From CAZSNT01 sp964607765 (GTDB lineage: Bacteria > Verrucomicrobiota > Lentisphaeria > Oligosphaerales > JABHEG01), in NCBI GenBank assembly GCA_964607765.1, contig CAZSNT010000005.1, positions 62,001 through 126,000 on the forward strand: 64,000 nt of DNA. Reading direction: 5' to 3'. Below the pieces are notes generated by a model. The model searched no databases, was not told the origin of the DNA, and saw only the letters and a program-made list of their open reading frames with translations. A program made the translations under genes and the position numbers. Numbering within the stretch: position 1 is the stretch's first letter; every line of letters begins with the position of its first letter. This document shows positions 51,911 to 62,306 of the stretch, in pieces.

Positions 51911-52807
51911 ATGACAGGAAAGGCTCTGCGTATCATGTGTCTCTTAGCTGCACTGGGCGTGGCGGGTGCATCCGCCGAGGACAAGCAACCGGTCGGGGTG
52001 GCGGGTGAGTGGACCCTCGTCGAGGCGTTCTCGGACGAGTTTGACGGGGCAACGTTTGACGACGCGAAATGGGATCGCAAGCTGGCGCCCTGGGGCGAGC
52101 GCGCGTGGCGCGCGGACAACGTCTACCAAAAGGACGGGATCCTGCACATCCGGGCCGCCTACGATCCCCATGAGCACCGGGGCGAGAAGTACTTCTACAC
52201 CATGGGTATCCTGATGTCGCACCAGCCAACGACCTACGGGTACTATGAAACCCGCATCAAGGGCTGCAGCAAGTTCCGCGGTCTGTGCCCCGCCTTCTGG
52301 CTGTTCAGCAGGGGCAAACACCGGATGCGGGTGAAGGACGAGACCGTCTGCTATTCGGAGATTGATATCGTCGAGATGCTTCAGGGGCTCTGGCATCCAG
52401 CGGTTAAGAAACAGACGCCGGCCAGTTGGATCGACTGCAACCTGCACCTGCGGCTGCTCAAGGACGGCGAGGAGAAGTGGTTCAGGCCGAACGGGCATCC
52501 GGAGCTGTGCAGAGGTCACTGGCAGGCGCCCTGGGATCCGCGGGACGATTACCATCTTTACGCTGTCGAGAATTCGAAAGAGTGGGTCGTGTGGTACATC
52601 GACGGCAAGGAGGTGGCCCGCAAACCCAACCTCTACTGGCACCTTCCTATGCATTTGACGTTGACCATGGAAGCCCGGCCGCCCCTGATCCGCTGGGCCG
52701 GCAACCACGGTCGGGAACCTGATCCCGAGAACTGTACACCTGACGGGTTCCCTACCGAGATGACCGTCGATTACGTGCGGACCTGGGTGCGGGCGAAAGA
52801 GGACTAG
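51911..52807 (+). CDS. Secreted GH16-family glycoside hydrolase
   Basis: A 298-residue exported enzyme; the ATG at 51911 follows GGAAGG. Signal peptide MTGKALRIMCLLAALGVAGASA. Catalytic motif EIDIVEM has the ExDxxE pattern of GH16, with both Glu and the Asp present; the GYYETRIKG strand before it and WYIDGKEVARKPN after it are typical. GH16 enzymes cleave laminarin, agar, carrageenan or porphyran. The adjacent sulfatase suggests a sulfated algal-type glycan. Confidence 0.88.
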   Translation: MTGKALRIMCLLAALGVAGASAEDKQPVGVAGEWTLVEAFSDEFDGATFDDAKWDRKLAPWGERAWRADNVYQKDGILHIRAAYDPHEHRGEKYFYTMGILMSHQPTTYGYYETRIKGCSKFRGLCPAFWLFSRGKHRMRVKDETVCYSEIDIVEMLQGLWHPAVKKQTPASWIDCNLHLRLLKDGEEKWFRPNGHPELCRGHWQAPWDPRDDYHLYAVENSKEWVVWYIDGKEVARKPNLYWHLPMHLTLTMEARPPLIRWAGNHGREPDPENCTPDGFPTEMTVDYVRTWVRAKED

Positions 52808-53089
52808 CACCTGATCTCGGATCATGAGGCAGCGACGGTGCGTGAAGAGGCCGATTCCCAGGAACTGCCTGCCGCGCACAGCCCCGTTGACGGCGCCCGA
52901 TACAAGGTGTACATTGCGGGATAGTGCAAGCGCTTTCATTCGCGGGATGTGAAGGGCTGGAACGGCGGCGCGGAGGACACCCGCCAGGGCAAGTGGAAAC
53001 TGCACTGGCCGGTGGATCGGGCGGCTCACAAACAGGGCTACATCAAGATCAGATGTGAGGGTACAATGTTCAGACAGAAGGAAGACCAC

Positions 53090-55468
53090 ATGAAGACACG
53101 CTGCTTGACCATCCTGTTTTCCTGCGCCGCCGTACTCGCACTTGGGGCTCCACTGCAGAAACCGCACGTGGTATTCGTCACGTTCGACGACCTGAGCCGG
53201 GAGAGCATCGGCATCCACGGTTGCCCCGTGCCGGATATCACACCGAACATGGACCGCATCGCCCGCAACGGGATGCGGTTCGAGCACTTTCATGTCCAGT
53301 CCGGCAACTGCACCCCGTCACGGAACATCATCATGTCCGGCATGTACCAGCAGCACAATCGCGTGTTCTCCCTGGGCAAGGAAGGGGCGGGGAACCACCA
53401 TCTGCTGAACACCATGCCCTCTGTTTTCCGTGCCGCCGGCTACCACACAGGCATCATGGGCAAGAACTCGCACCAGTGTGCCTTTCAGCCGTTTTCGGGC
53501 TGGGACCGCGAGTACGATTCGTACGGCTCCACCAAAACGCCGGCCAACGTCTATCCCCGCACCGTCGAGGCCATTGCCGATGCCAAGAAGCTCGGCAAGC
53601 CGCTGTTCTTCAACCTGAACATCTATGACCCGCACACTGGGTGGTACGGCTGGAACTCCAGAAGCGGGCCGAAGCAGGAGACCGCCAACCATCCCAGCCG
53701 CATTTACGGTCCGGGGGACGTCCCCTATCCAAGCTGGTTTCCACCCCTTTCCAGGCGCGCCCAAATCGGCACCACCAAAGATGGCACCGAAGGCGTGGAC
53801 ATGATGCTCGAGGTGGCCGCCTACTACAACACCGTCAAGCGCGCGGACGACTCACTCGGCCAGATGCTGAAGGCCTTCGATGAAGCCGGACTCACCGATC
53901 AGCTCATCATCGTTCTGATCTCGGACCACGGTGTGCAACTGCCCGGCGGGAAGACTACGCTCTACCACGAAGGCAGTGTCTCGCCGCTTTTCGTGCAATG
54001 GCCGGGCGTGACCAAGCCAGGCGCCGTGAACAGCACGCACCTGATCGCCGCCATGGACCTGCTGCCCACCTTCTGCGAGATCATCGGCCTGCCGATCCCG
54101 TCTGAGCTCGACGGCCGTTCCATCGTCCCGATCCTCAAAGGCGGTCAACCCAAAGCCTGGCGCAGCTTCATCTACAAGCAGCAAAACGACCGCAACAAGT
54201 CGCGTGCAATCCAGACGAAGGAGTGGCTCTACATCAACAACCACTGGGCCGACGGGAAGCAGAGCTTCGGCAGCGTCACCACCGGCATGCACAGCTGGAA
54301 GCTGTTCACCGATGCACTCGAGCACCCCGAAACCGCACCCCAGACCAAGAAGTGGATTCAGCGAATCCACTATCGCATGCCGGAAGAGCTCTACCATGTG
54401 GCCTCGGACCCAGGCTGCCTCAGAAACCTGGCCGACAGCGATGCCCACGCCGACCAACTGCAGGCTGTGCGCCGCCTGATGGAAGCCGAGGCCGTGGCCA
54501 GCGGCGACAATCTGGTGCTGGAAGCCATCCGCCGTCCTCGCGACCCGGCCGTCCAACGCGAGGCTGTCAAACGCCTCATCACGCAGCGCACAGAACAGAG
54601 CAGCGACCCCGACTACGCGAGGGACGTCATGTACGACCCTCACGACGGCTGGCAGGCCATCGACAACACGCTCTTCGAGCCCTTCGGCGAATGGGGTATC
54701 TGGCAAGCCGAGGGCCCTGGCGTCGGCCTGAACCCGAACAACGGCTACGATACTGCCGGCGACAGTTGCGTGGAGTTCGATGGGGCCAAGGCAGACGTCT
54801 GCCGGATTGTCACGTCGCGGCCCATTGATGCCTCGGAGCTCGAACAATTGAAGCTGCAGTTCCGGATTCCCCAGAAGGCGCGGAAGAAGCGGGGCCGCAG
54901 AGACGCCGGCGGCAAAGGCCCCAAAGTCCTCAACCAAACGCGGCTCTCGGTCCAGTACAGGGCGGGGGGCAACTGGCGTCCACTCGAGACTCTGTCCGGA
55001 AGGAAGATCCCGGGCGACCACACCCTGGTGCTCGACCCGCCGCAGGACGGCTGGCCCAAACCTCTGCAGCTCGCCATCCAGGCTGACTTCGCCGGCAAGG
55101 GCGGCTACATCCCTTTCGATGCGGTTCGCCTCACAGCCCGGCAGGACTGGGCCGTGCACGACCACGAGACCGCGACGCTGGCCGCTTCTGACCTGGCAAC
55201 CATCGAGCTGGACTACCGCTTCCGTGCCGACACCGCCGGACCGGATGACCGCCTGCTTGTCGAGTACCGGACCGGAGAGGGCTGGGAGACCGCCCACGCC
55301 CACGACTACAGCTACGTGCTGCTGCCGGGCACGACCTACTCAGGTCGCGTCGTCTTCACGTCAGACGACCATGACCTGACCGACAGCTTCCGCGTACGGT
55401 TCCGTTCGCCGGGCAAGGCCGTGCAGGTCAGCCACGTGCGCCTGCGCAGCCGAGGGAAGATCAAATAG
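53090..55468 (+). CDS. Secreted sulfatase with long C-terminal extension
   Basis: A 792-residue protein; the ATG at 53090 follows GAAGGAAG and starts a signal peptide (MKTRCLTILFSCAAVLALGAP). The sulfatase core shows VVFVTFDDLSRES (metal-binding Asp pair), the formylglycine site CTPSR in SGNCTPSRN, GIMGKNSH and VLISDHGVQLPGGKT. Residues beyond about 500 add a helical part and two beta-rich regions that may bind carbohydrate. Cys in the CxPSR site needs conversion by a formylglycine-generating enzyme encoded elsewhere. The 280 bases before it hold no clear gene. Confidence 0.88.
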   Translation: MKTRCLTILFSCAAVLALGAPLQKPHVVFVTFDDLSRESIGIHGCPVPDITPNMDRIARNGMRFEHFHVQSGNCTPSRNIIMSGMYQQHNRVFSLGKEGAGNHHLLNTMPSVFRAAGYHTGIMGKNSHQCAFQPFSGWDREYDSYGSTKTPANVYPRTVEAIADAKKLGKPLFFNLNIYDPHTGWYGWNSRSGPKQETANHPSRIYGPGDVPYPSWFPPLSRRAQIGTTKDGTEGVDMMLEVAAYYNTVKRADDSLGQMLKAFDEAGLTDQLIIVLISDHGVQLPGGKTTLYHEGSVSPLFVQWPGVTKPGAVNSTHLIAAMDLLPTFCEIIGLPIPSELDGRSIVPILKGGQPKAWRSFIYKQQNDRNKSRAIQTKEWLYINNHWADGKQSFGSVTTGMHSWKLFTDALEHPETAPQTKKWIQRIHYRMPEELYHVASDPGCLRNLADSDAHADQLQAVRRLMEAEAVASGDNLVLEAIRRPRDPAVQREAVKRLITQRTEQSSDPDYARDVMYDPHDGWQAIDNTLFEPFGEWGIWQAEGPGVGLNPNNGYDTAGDSCVEFDGAKADVCRIVTSRPIDASELEQLKLQFRIPQKARKKRGRRDAGGKGPKVLNQTRLSVQYRAGGNWRPLETLSGRKIPGDHTLVLDPPQDGWPKPLQLAIQADFAGKGGYIPFDAVRLTARQDWAVHDHETATLAASDLATIELDYRFRADTAGPDDRLLVEYRTGEGWETAHAHDYSYVLLPGTTYSGRVVFTSDDHDLTDSFRVRFRSPGKAVQVSHVRLRSRGKIK

Positions 55469-55665
55469 GAGAAGCCAGGCGAAGCCCTCCCCTCCTCGGC
55501 GACGCAGGAGGGCAGCCAGTTTGACCGTGTTCTTCTCGCTCTTGAACACATGAACACGCGATCCACGGGGAAAGGCGGCGGCGGCTCCGCCTGCGCCCCG
55601 GCAGCCATACTGAACGCCAGAACCGCGACCACAACGTCCTTACTCATCTGTTTCGCCTTCCTGAC

Positions 55666-57174
55666 TCATTCCCACCTGATCTTGAATACTGGGAGGACGG
55701 TACAGGGGGTCAGATCAGGTTTCGCGATGGTCAGCGCTTGGTCGGTCTGTCGCCACGTCAACTCCTCCTCGCTTCCCAACAAGGCGACCGCCTTGACTGC
55801 GCGCCCCGACTTGGCGACCTCCCGCAGCACGACATCCTCGGCCGGCATGCCCATGGCGGTGGCATACAGGGCTGAGTCGGCCTTGTTCCGGGTGTAGCGG
55901 ATGTCGTTCGGCGTGTAGCTGAAGTCCTCTTTCCAGTCGGCGCCACCCTCGCGCTCTTGCGGCCCTTCGCCAAACACACGCCATGGACGGGTTTCGAAGA
56001 TGGCTTCGTCGTTTGACTCCATCCACTTCGCCAGCGTGCTCAGCAATGCAGTCACTTCGGGATCGATACTGCCGTCGGGACGCTGCAGGACGTTGAGCAG
56101 CATGTTGCCGTTCTTGCTGACTACGTCCACAAGCGTCGTAAGCACCCAGTAGGCAGAGCGGTACATGGTGCCGGTGTCTGCATTCGTCCAGTGTTTGTTG
56201 TAGAACCAATCCCCAATGGACGTATCGGTCTGCCAGGGCGTTGGGCTGATGTCCGCCAACCCGCCTCGTTCGCGGTCCTCCACGCAGGTTTCCCCGTCGA
56301 AGACGTTCCACCCATTGTTGTGGCGCGCCGGCTTGGCCAGGTAGACGGCTTGGAGTCTGCCCCGGTTCTTCGCGATGTCCGCATTGTAGTAGTCCGCCAG
56401 CAGTTCTTCGCCGTATGGGCCAAAGGGAAGTGCGCCGTCTGAATAGAGTAGATCGGGCTGATAATTCTCAAGCAGGTCGGTCATGCGGGCGAACCAGAGC
56501 TGGGCAAACATGGCATTATCCGTCACCCATGCCTTCCGCCCGGTGCTCGACTCACTGTAGTAGAGGTCCCACAGCTTCGGATCGGCGCCATCGTAGGGCA
56601 CACCCGCCTTCGCACCATCCACGTCGGCCCTCTTGCTGCACTGCCACCAGCCATAGCCGGCCGAGAGGTGCTCGGACACGCCGAACCTCAGACCGCGTTT
56701 TCCGGCGGCTTCCTGCCAGGCGCCGACGATGTCGCGTTTCGGGCCCATATCGACCGCGTTCCAGCGGTTGAACCTGGAATCCCACAGATCGAAGTTGTCG
56801 TGATGCACACCCATGCTGACGAAGTACTTGGCCCCGGCGGCCTTGTAGAGCTTCATGAGCGTATCCGGATCGAACTTCTCCGCCGTCCAGAGCGGGATGA
56901 TGTCCTTGTAGCCGAACTCGGACGGATGCCCATAGGTCTTCACGTGGTAGTCATAGACAGCTTTGCGCTTATCGTTCCTGGAGTGCTGCTCATACATGGC
57001 CCGCGCATACCAATCGCCGTGCATCGGCACGGACTGCGGCCCCCAGTGGGCCCAGATGCCGAACTTGGCGTCCCGAAACCACTCCGGGCATTCGTACTGA
57101 CGCAGGGATTCCATGGTGGGCGCGAAGTGCAGCGCTGTTGCGTCGTCGGTCGCGGCCGTCAGGGTTTCTTTCAC
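55666..57174 (-). CDS. GH29-type alpha-L-fucosidase
   Basis: A 502-residue enzyme starting at GTG, overlapping the upstream stop (GTGA). GH29 features: WFRDAKFGIWAHWGPQSVP at the N-terminus, AAGAKYFVSMGVHHDNFDLW, and LLENYQPDLLYSDG with the nucleophile Asp. No signal peptide, so it probably acts in the cytoplasm or starts elsewhere. It should release fucose from glycans imported or shared with the secreted enzymes nearby. The acid/base residue is not obvious. The 197 bases to the sulfatase show a possible leader-peptide remnant on the minus strand, not supported as a gene. Confidence 0.88.
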   Translation of the reverse strand: MKETLTAATDDATALHFAPTMESLRQYECPEWFRDAKFGIWAHWGPQSVPMHGDWYARAMYEQHSRNDKRKAVYDYHVKTYGHPSEFGYKDIIPLWTAEKFDPDTLMKLYKAAGAKYFVSMGVHHDNFDLWDSRFNRWNAVDMGPKRDIVGAWQEAAGKRGLRFGVSEHLSAGYGWWQCSKRADVDGAKAGVPYDGADPKLWDLYYSESSTGRKAWVTDNAMFAQLWFARMTDLLENYQPDLLYSDGALPFGPYGEELLADYYNADIAKNRGRLQAVYLAKPARHNNGWNVFDGETCVEDRERGGLADISPTPWQTDTSIGDWFYNKHWTNADTGTMYRSAYWVLTTLVDVVSKNGNMLLNVLQRPDGSIDPEVTALLSTLAKWMESNDEAIFETRPWRVFGEGPQEREGGADWKEDFSYTPNDIRYTRNKADSALYATAMGMPAEDVVLREVAKSGRAVKAVALLGSEEELTWRQTDQALTIAKPDLTPCTVLPVFKIRWE

Positions 57175-60047
57175 AGGTCTTCTCTCTCTCTTGGGGTTCC
57201 GGGTAGTTTGTCCTGAATCTCGATGTCGATGAAGCGGAAGAGACCGAGGGGGACTTCGATGTCGGCGCCCGGGATGGTCTCGCCGGTGAGTACGTCGGTC
57301 ACTTTAACTGGCTTGACGGTGTGAAACTGCACCTTGGCGGTGCGCTTCTGCGGGTTGAGGTAGCCGCTGTCGACCAGGGTCAACCGGAGGTGTTTGGGCG
57401 CGGTCTGGGCGCAGACCCACGCGACATCATCGCCGGAGACGGTGAGCGGGAGCTGGCGGGCTCCGCTCTCAACATCCGGTTTCACCGTGCTGTAAAAGTA
57501 GCTGCTGTTCGCGGCATGGGAAGAGGTCCCATCGGCTGAGATGTACGTGCGTCCGTCCGTAATGTGCTCCTTCAGAATGCTCTTGTAGATCGGATGGAGG
57601 TTCTCGATCAGACGGTTTCGACGGTCGGCATTGGAGGCATGGATGCCGTTTTCCACCGGCGTGGTCAACACCATTCCGTGAGGGGTCGGCGGAATGAAAT
57701 TCTGTCGACGCTCCTTCACACCCATGGCGAAGCGGGAAAAGTCGAAATCCGTGGTCTGGCCGGCCAGCCAGCACGCTTCGAGTCGACCGAAGACCATGGG
57801 ATTGGCCGCCTGCTCCGCCTCATCGTAGTAGGTCGTCCAGTTGGCAATCTCGTTGGCAGCCAGATAGCGTTCATCCATATCCGCACAGATACTGAAATGG
57901 ACAGGGGAGAAGCTCACGATTTCCTCACGCCGCGGCACAAACAGAGCGCCACTGGCGATGAGCTCGCTGGCGAGCCCCTGGTGGTCCAGATTGTAGTAAT
58001 GGCAGGCCGAGTAGTCCGCCCCATGGGCATAGCGGTAGATCATATGGCGAAGCATATGGTTGCCGAGTACTTGCCCCGCATACTGCTTGCTGCGGTCAAA
58101 CGACACATTGTCCCGGGTGGTGCGCGCGCCCCACCCGTCGAGACAGCCGGCAGCCCACAGGCCGAGCCGGGCGGACAGGCTCAACTCCGGCGTTTTCGAC
58201 GTGCTCTCCTCAAGGGACGGACGAAACACGCGCTTCATCTTGCCGGATATGAAGTCGCCCCACACAGGCTTATGAATCGTACTGCCGTAAAACAGGTGCT
58301 TGTTGTTAAAGGTCAGCAGTCCGTTCCCGTACAGCTCAAACCGCTCCAGCAGCGGATCGAACAGACGGCTTATCAGATAGGCCATGTTGTCGCTGGTGCT
58401 CTGTAACTCGGCCCAGTTTATGATGATTCTCTTGTTGGGATCATCGGCGTGGCATCGGTCAATGGCCTTAACCAGCGTGTCCGGCTGGTAGTAGTATGGC
58501 GCGTTGCCGTGTCCGCCGCGCATCTGGAAGCCATGTTCATTCTCATCGATCTTCGGCTGAATGAAGTCGTCCAGAACCTGCTTCTGCGTCCAGTCGTGAG
58601 TAAAGCGTTTGTCCACTTTCCACAGAAAGGGCTCATCCGCAGGGGCAACAGTGGGAGTCACCGTCGTGGTCGCGACCTCTGACTTCCAGTCGGCGTTCTG
58701 GACATGCTTGCTGTATGAGCCTCCGAGGAACTTGGGACTGCCGGACTGAGCTGCCAGTTTTCCGGCCAGCTCTGTTCTGCCACCGACACAGAGGATCTCA
58801 TCCGGCGCGCGCTCCCAGGCGGGGCGTACAAACGACTCGTGTTGGGCACGGATAGCAGCGTGGTTGGCCATGATCGTCCGGATCTTCCCGGGCGGGTCGA
58901 GATGCGCCGCCTCCTGCTTCCACGTCGACACGGATGTATCGATCACATGCACCGCGCTGCCCCCGTCCTGACTGCTTGCCAAGAGAACCCGACCGCTACT
59001 CGGGTCACGCCACAGATCATTGAAGGCGTATGGAAGGGTGATTCGCTCCGCCTGAGCACCATCAAGCTCCGGACCAAGCAGGAGAATCTGGGCTCCGCAG
59101 AGAACGAAGTTCTTATAGCTGCTTCCGGCGGGGATCCATGTCAGGTGTGATGTCCGGTAGGTTTGCGGCGTCGTGAAACGCTCGAAGTAACCGGTTTTGA
59201 ACCCAGTGTAGGGTGTCACTTCGGCCACTTTGATATCGAAGCCCGATCGTCCGAAGAACAAGGAGCAATTCCCGTCGCCGTCCGGGTCAGCCACTTCCAA
59301 GCAGCCGGAAGAGTAGCCCAGCTTGTTGTTCCCCCACTGCTTCAGCGGCGCCGTGCCAAGCGGCTCGAATTCCCAGATGTGGCTTCCGTGCTTTGAGATG
59401 ATCCCATCCAGGATCAGGTGGTCCGTTCCATCCGTCTGCGGCATCGGGCGCAGGAAGTTGACCGTGTGGGCACAGCCGATCTCTCGCTCAAGATAGCGCT
59501 GTCCGTGCCCCCAAGGCTCCCGGTCGGAGTAGGTGGAGGAAGCAACCGTCTGCAACAGGTTTCCGTTGCTGTCCAACCAGTAGAAGTTCTTGTCGAACCC
59601 ACCGCAGGCCACATGGACCGAGTTGGAGGCGCGCACCGTGCACACCCCGTTCATGGGCACGTCGTTCGGCTTGAACGGTTGCTTCCAGTGCTCCGTTCCG
59701 TCGGCCAGGTTCAGGCAGTGGACACTGCCGTCCGCCAGGGCCACGAGCACCTCGTCGTTGCCGTCCCCGTTCACATCGCCGCACCAGTGGTCACGCGCCA
59801 TCGCGCCGGTGAGGGCATTGGCCCAGAGCTTCATCCCGGCAAAGTCCATGGCAACTACTGTGCCTTCATAGCTGGCGCCGACGATGACGCTTCGCCCGTT
59901 GAGGATACCGGTGCGGACATGGAGAATCGTGTATCCCGTATCGAAGCTACGGACGGCGCCAAGGCGGGACGACTCCGCCGAGCGCTGATGGACGCAACCG
60001 GCAAGCACGACGGCCAGTACAACGGGGACTGCGTTCTTCTTCATCAC
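57171..60047 (-). CDS. Large lipoprotein with beta-propeller repeats, 958 aa
   Basis: Lipobox AVVLAGC (Cys18, counting from the first Met; the second Met is also possible). The first half has repeated blades of the PQQ/FG-GAP type, such as VVAMDFAGMKLWANALTG, CGDVNGDGNDEVLVALADG and DPDGDGNCSLFFG, in which DxNxDG sites may bind calcium. The second half (from about 500) is alpha/beta with several Trp/His-rich strands and no recognised family. Probably an outer-surface glycan-binding or catalytic protein; four-base overlap with the fucosidase gene indicates one operon. Confidence 0.75.
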   Translation of the reverse strand: MMKKNAVPVVLAVVLAGCVHQRSAESSRLGAVRSFDTGYTILHVRTGILNGRSVIVGASYEGTVVAMDFAGMKLWANALTGAMARDHWCGDVNGDGNDEVLVALADGSVHCLNLADGTEHWKQPFKPNDVPMNGVCTVRASNSVHVACGGFDKNFYWLDSNGNLLQTVASSTYSDREPWGHGQRYLEREIGCAHTVNFLRPMPQTDGTDHLILDGIISKHGSHIWEFEPLGTAPLKQWGNNKLGYSSGCLEVADPDGDGNCSLFFGRSGFDIKVAEVTPYTGFKTGYFERFTTPQTYRTSHLTWIPAGSSYKNFVLCGAQILLLGPELDGAQAERITLPYAFNDLWRDPSSGRVLLASSQDGGSAVHVIDTSVSTWKQEAAHLDPPGKIRTIMANHAAIRAQHESFVRPAWERAPDEILCVGGRTELAGKLAAQSGSPKFLGGSYSKHVQNADWKSEVATTTVTPTVAPADEPFLWKVDKRFTHDWTQKQVLDDFIQPKIDENEHGFQMRGGHGNAPYYYQPDTLVKAIDRCHADDPNKRIIINWAELQSTSDNMAYLISRLFDPLLERFELYGNGLLTFNNKHLFYGSTIHKPVWGDFISGKMKRVFRPSLEESTSKTPELSLSARLGLWAAGCLDGWGARTTRDNVSFDRSKQYAGQVLGNHMLRHMIYRYAHGADYSACHYYNLDHQGLASELIASGALFVPRREEIVSFSPVHFSICADMDERYLAANEIANWTTYYDEAEQAANPMVFGRLEACWLAGQTTDFDFSRFAMGVKERRQNFIPPTPHGMVLTTPVENGIHASNADRRNRLIENLHPIYKSILKEHITDGRTYISADGTSSHAANSSYFYSTVKPDVESGARQLPLTVSGDDVAWVCAQTAPKHLRLTLVDSGYLNPQKRTAKVQFHTVKPVKVTDVLTGETIPGADIEVPLGLFRFIDIEIQDKLPGTPREREDL

Positions 60048-60182
60048 GGTTTCCTTGTCAATCGGTTAACGATAGCGGCGACGATAACGGTGGACGATGA
60101 TGGAATTCTGACTCGTCATCCGTTCTCGTCGCCGACATCGTCAACCGAGCCATCGCCTTCACGTCGAGCTGGCCGTCGCCTT

Positions 60183-61892
60183 TCATGGCGTATCGCGCGG
60201 CCCGTCGAACCCCGGTCCGCCCGAGGCCAGGTAGCCGTTGCTCTCACCGGTTTCCCAGGGGCTCACCCAGAAGGCATACAGCGCACCGTTCTTCAGATGG
60301 AACCGCAACCGGACGGGCCTGCCTTTCAACGCGCTCAGATCAGAGACGCCCTTCCACTTGACCTCGAGTTTAGTCTTGTCTCCGGAAACAGGCACGCAAT
60401 TCTCAGCGGTGAACGGAGCGATGATCTTGCCGTCGGCATCGAGCACTTCCACCTTCAGCTCTCCCCGCGGCGCGTCGAGATTCACAAACAGATGTTTGCC
60501 TCTGAAGGCCACCGGACGTGTTTCCAGCGTGCCGGCCTCGTTGCCTGCCTCCATCGAGGCGAATCCATCCCGCCGCAGGATCGCCAGGTTGATCGTCATC
60601 GATTCGTTTCGGGATTTCTTGCCGTCGCCGGTTATGCCCGACGTACCCTCGTAGTAGAAGTAGAGCTCATCCTCCATCACGACGCAACCGCCGCCGGCAG
60701 GGCGGAGGTATCCGAACTCATGATGCCCAACGCCCTTTTGGCGTTCGATCGGGATGAACGCATCGCGGTCCGGTCGGTCCCAGTGGAAGCCATCCCGGCT
60801 GAACCCGACGAAGATCTGGTTGATCTTGGGGATCTTCTTCCCGGGCATCTGGTTGTACCAGAGAGAAAATGTGCCCAGCATCAGGCTTTCGTAGGCAACG
60901 GCGTCACGCTGGTACATCTGCGGCGTGATCTTCATGTGGCCCTGGAGCTTGGACGAGCTGTCTATGCCGGGGAAGAGCTTGTCCAGTGTGTCTGCGCCCA
61001 TGGAGAAGACGAGATTCGCCGGAGTGATGTCCGGCAGCTCCCCGAAGGTCTTGGCTTCACGGTAGAAACGGGCGCGGCCCCGTCCTGGCGTGTGGTGCTC
61101 CTTTACGTCAAACACCCAGACCTCCCGGAACGGATTCCAGTGGAACGTACACACGTCGCCGGGGTGGAACCGATTGCCCGCGCTTCCCATCTTCCGATCC
61201 TCAAACACCGGCATGTTCTCGATGTATCGGGGGGCCTGGCCACTCATCGTCCAGTGGACTCCGTCGGGCGAAGTGAAAAAGAAGTTGATCTTCTCGGGCT
61301 TCCGGTATTGGATCGCTTTGTAACGTTCGTCAGGATTGGCGGCATTGTAGTCCAGTTCAACGTCGAACCCGTTGGTGTTGTCCTGCCAATCGGATTTGTA
61401 GATGACGTAGTTGGTACCGGGGACCACATCGAGATCCGGCCGCTCCCAGTGGATGCCGTCCTTGCTCACAGCCAGACAGCGATTGCGGTGGGCACCGGTC
61501 ATGTACCACATCTTGAGCAATCGGTCCGTGGGATCGTAGATCACAGGCGAGCACTTCAGCGTCGTGCGTGACCCTTCATAGTCGCGCTCCGGCTTCAGAA
61601 TGGGATTCCCCTCGTACTTGTCCGGGCGATGCCAGACGCGCTCCAAGGTCGTCTCCCCGACAAGGAAGTCATCAACGAACAACTGGCGGCCGATGTCGAT
61701 GGGAATGACGGCCGGGGGATTCTGGAGATAAGGAAGCGGCATGGGTTCGCGTGACTCCATCGGGATATCCCGTGGCGGCCACTGCTCCGGGAGCTCAATG
61801 CCGTTGTACAGCGTTTCCTGCGCCATCAGCTGTCCTCCGAATATCGGCACGACAATCGTCAAGGCCCAGACTACACGAATTGCTGAACTCAT
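60183..61892 (-). CDS. Secreted five-bladed beta-propeller glycoside hydrolase-like protein
   Basis: A 569-residue exported protein (signal peptide MSSAIRVVWALTIVVPIFGG). The body resembles GH43/GH32-fold proteins: GRQLFVDDFLVGE, GNPILKPERDYEG, VIYDPTDRLLKMWYM, AVSKDGIHWERPDL, FTSPDGVHWTM and GFSRDGFHWDRPDR are propeller-blade motifs with the WERP/WDRP signature. A C-terminal jelly-roll-like region follows. Substrate unknown. It lies behind 136 bases that contain no gene and ahead of the lipoprotein on the same strand. Confidence 0.78.
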   Translation of the reverse strand: MSSAIRVVWALTIVVPIFGGQLMAQETLYNGIELPEQWPPRDIPMESREPMPLPYLQNPPAVIPIDIGRQLFVDDFLVGETTLERVWHRPDKYEGNPILKPERDYEGSRTTLKCSPVIYDPTDRLLKMWYMTGAHRNRCLAVSKDGIHWERPDLDVVPGTNYVIYKSDWQDNTNGFDVELDYNAANPDERYKAIQYRKPEKINFFFTSPDGVHWTMSGQAPRYIENMPVFEDRKMGSAGNRFHPGDVCTFHWNPFREVWVFDVKEHHTPGRGRARFYREAKTFGELPDITPANLVFSMGADTLDKLFPGIDSSSKLQGHMKITPQMYQRDAVAYESLMLGTFSLWYNQMPGKKIPKINQIFVGFSRDGFHWDRPDRDAFIPIERQKGVGHHEFGYLRPAGGGCVVMEDELYFYYEGTSGITGDGKKSRNESMTINLAILRRDGFASMEAGNEAGTLETRPVAFRGKHLFVNLDAPRGELKVEVLDADGKIIAPFTAENCVPVSGDKTKLEVKWKGVSDLSALKGRPVRLRFHLKNGALYAFWVSPWETGESNGYLASGGPGFDGPRDTP

Positions 61893-62005
61893 TTTGCTCT
61901 GTCCTTGGACGTGATTCTCGGGCCCGGCCCATCGCCAATCTCGGCCTGGGCGCGACCAGGGCAGGGCCGCGGCAGCCAGTGTTGCACCTGAGTCTCGGTC
62001 CGGAC

Positions 62006-62296
62006 GTAGCGCCGCACTCTGAGCGGCGACTTCCCGCCCCTTGGACGCTACGTTCGGGGAAGCCGCCGCTCGGAGTGCGGCGCTACGCCCGGAAAGCCGC
62101 CGCTCGGAGTGCGGCGCTACGCCCGGAAAGCCGCCGCTCGGAGTGCGGNNNNNNNNNNNNNNNNNNNNNNNNNNNNNNNNNNNNNNNNNNNNNNNNNNNN
62201 NNNNNNNNNNNNNNNNNNNNNNNNNNNNNNNNNNNNNNNNNNNNNNNNCGCTGCGTTCGGGGAAGCCGCCGCTCGGAGTGCGGCGCTACGTTGATC
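62006..62296. repeat. 34-base GC-rich repeats interrupted by the assembly gap
   Basis: Direct copies of GCCGCCGCTCGGAGTGCGGCGCTAC start at 62062, 62096 and 62130 with 34-base period, one more begins near 62265, and one inverted copy lies at 62006-62028. The unit is itself near-palindromic. This looks like an interspersed tandem element that caused the assembly break. Confidence 0.8.
62149..62248. other. Assembly gap (100 N)
   Basis: A run of exactly 100 unknown bases inside the repeat array; true size unknown. Confidence 0.99.
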
Positions 62297-62306
62297 TGGC
62301 TACGCA

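Noticed and set aside
51944..55303. Two long minus-strand frames opposite GH16 and sulfatase
   Set aside because: They mirror genes with clear catalytic motifs and have no matching features of their own.
55500..55647. Short exported protein on the minus strand between sulfatase and fucosidase
   Set aside because: A signal-like start (MSKDVVVAVLAFSMAAGAQA) exists, but the frame soon runs antisense into the sulfatase gene and has no family resemblance; perhaps a remnant.
59418..61571. Long plus-strand frame (717 codons)
   Set aside because: Shadow of two well-supported minus-strand genes; composition is low-complexity reverse complement.
62006..62296. Second possible CRISPR array
   Set aside because: The repeat unit is GC-rich and near-palindromic and the interval between copies is itself repeated, so there are no distinct spacers.
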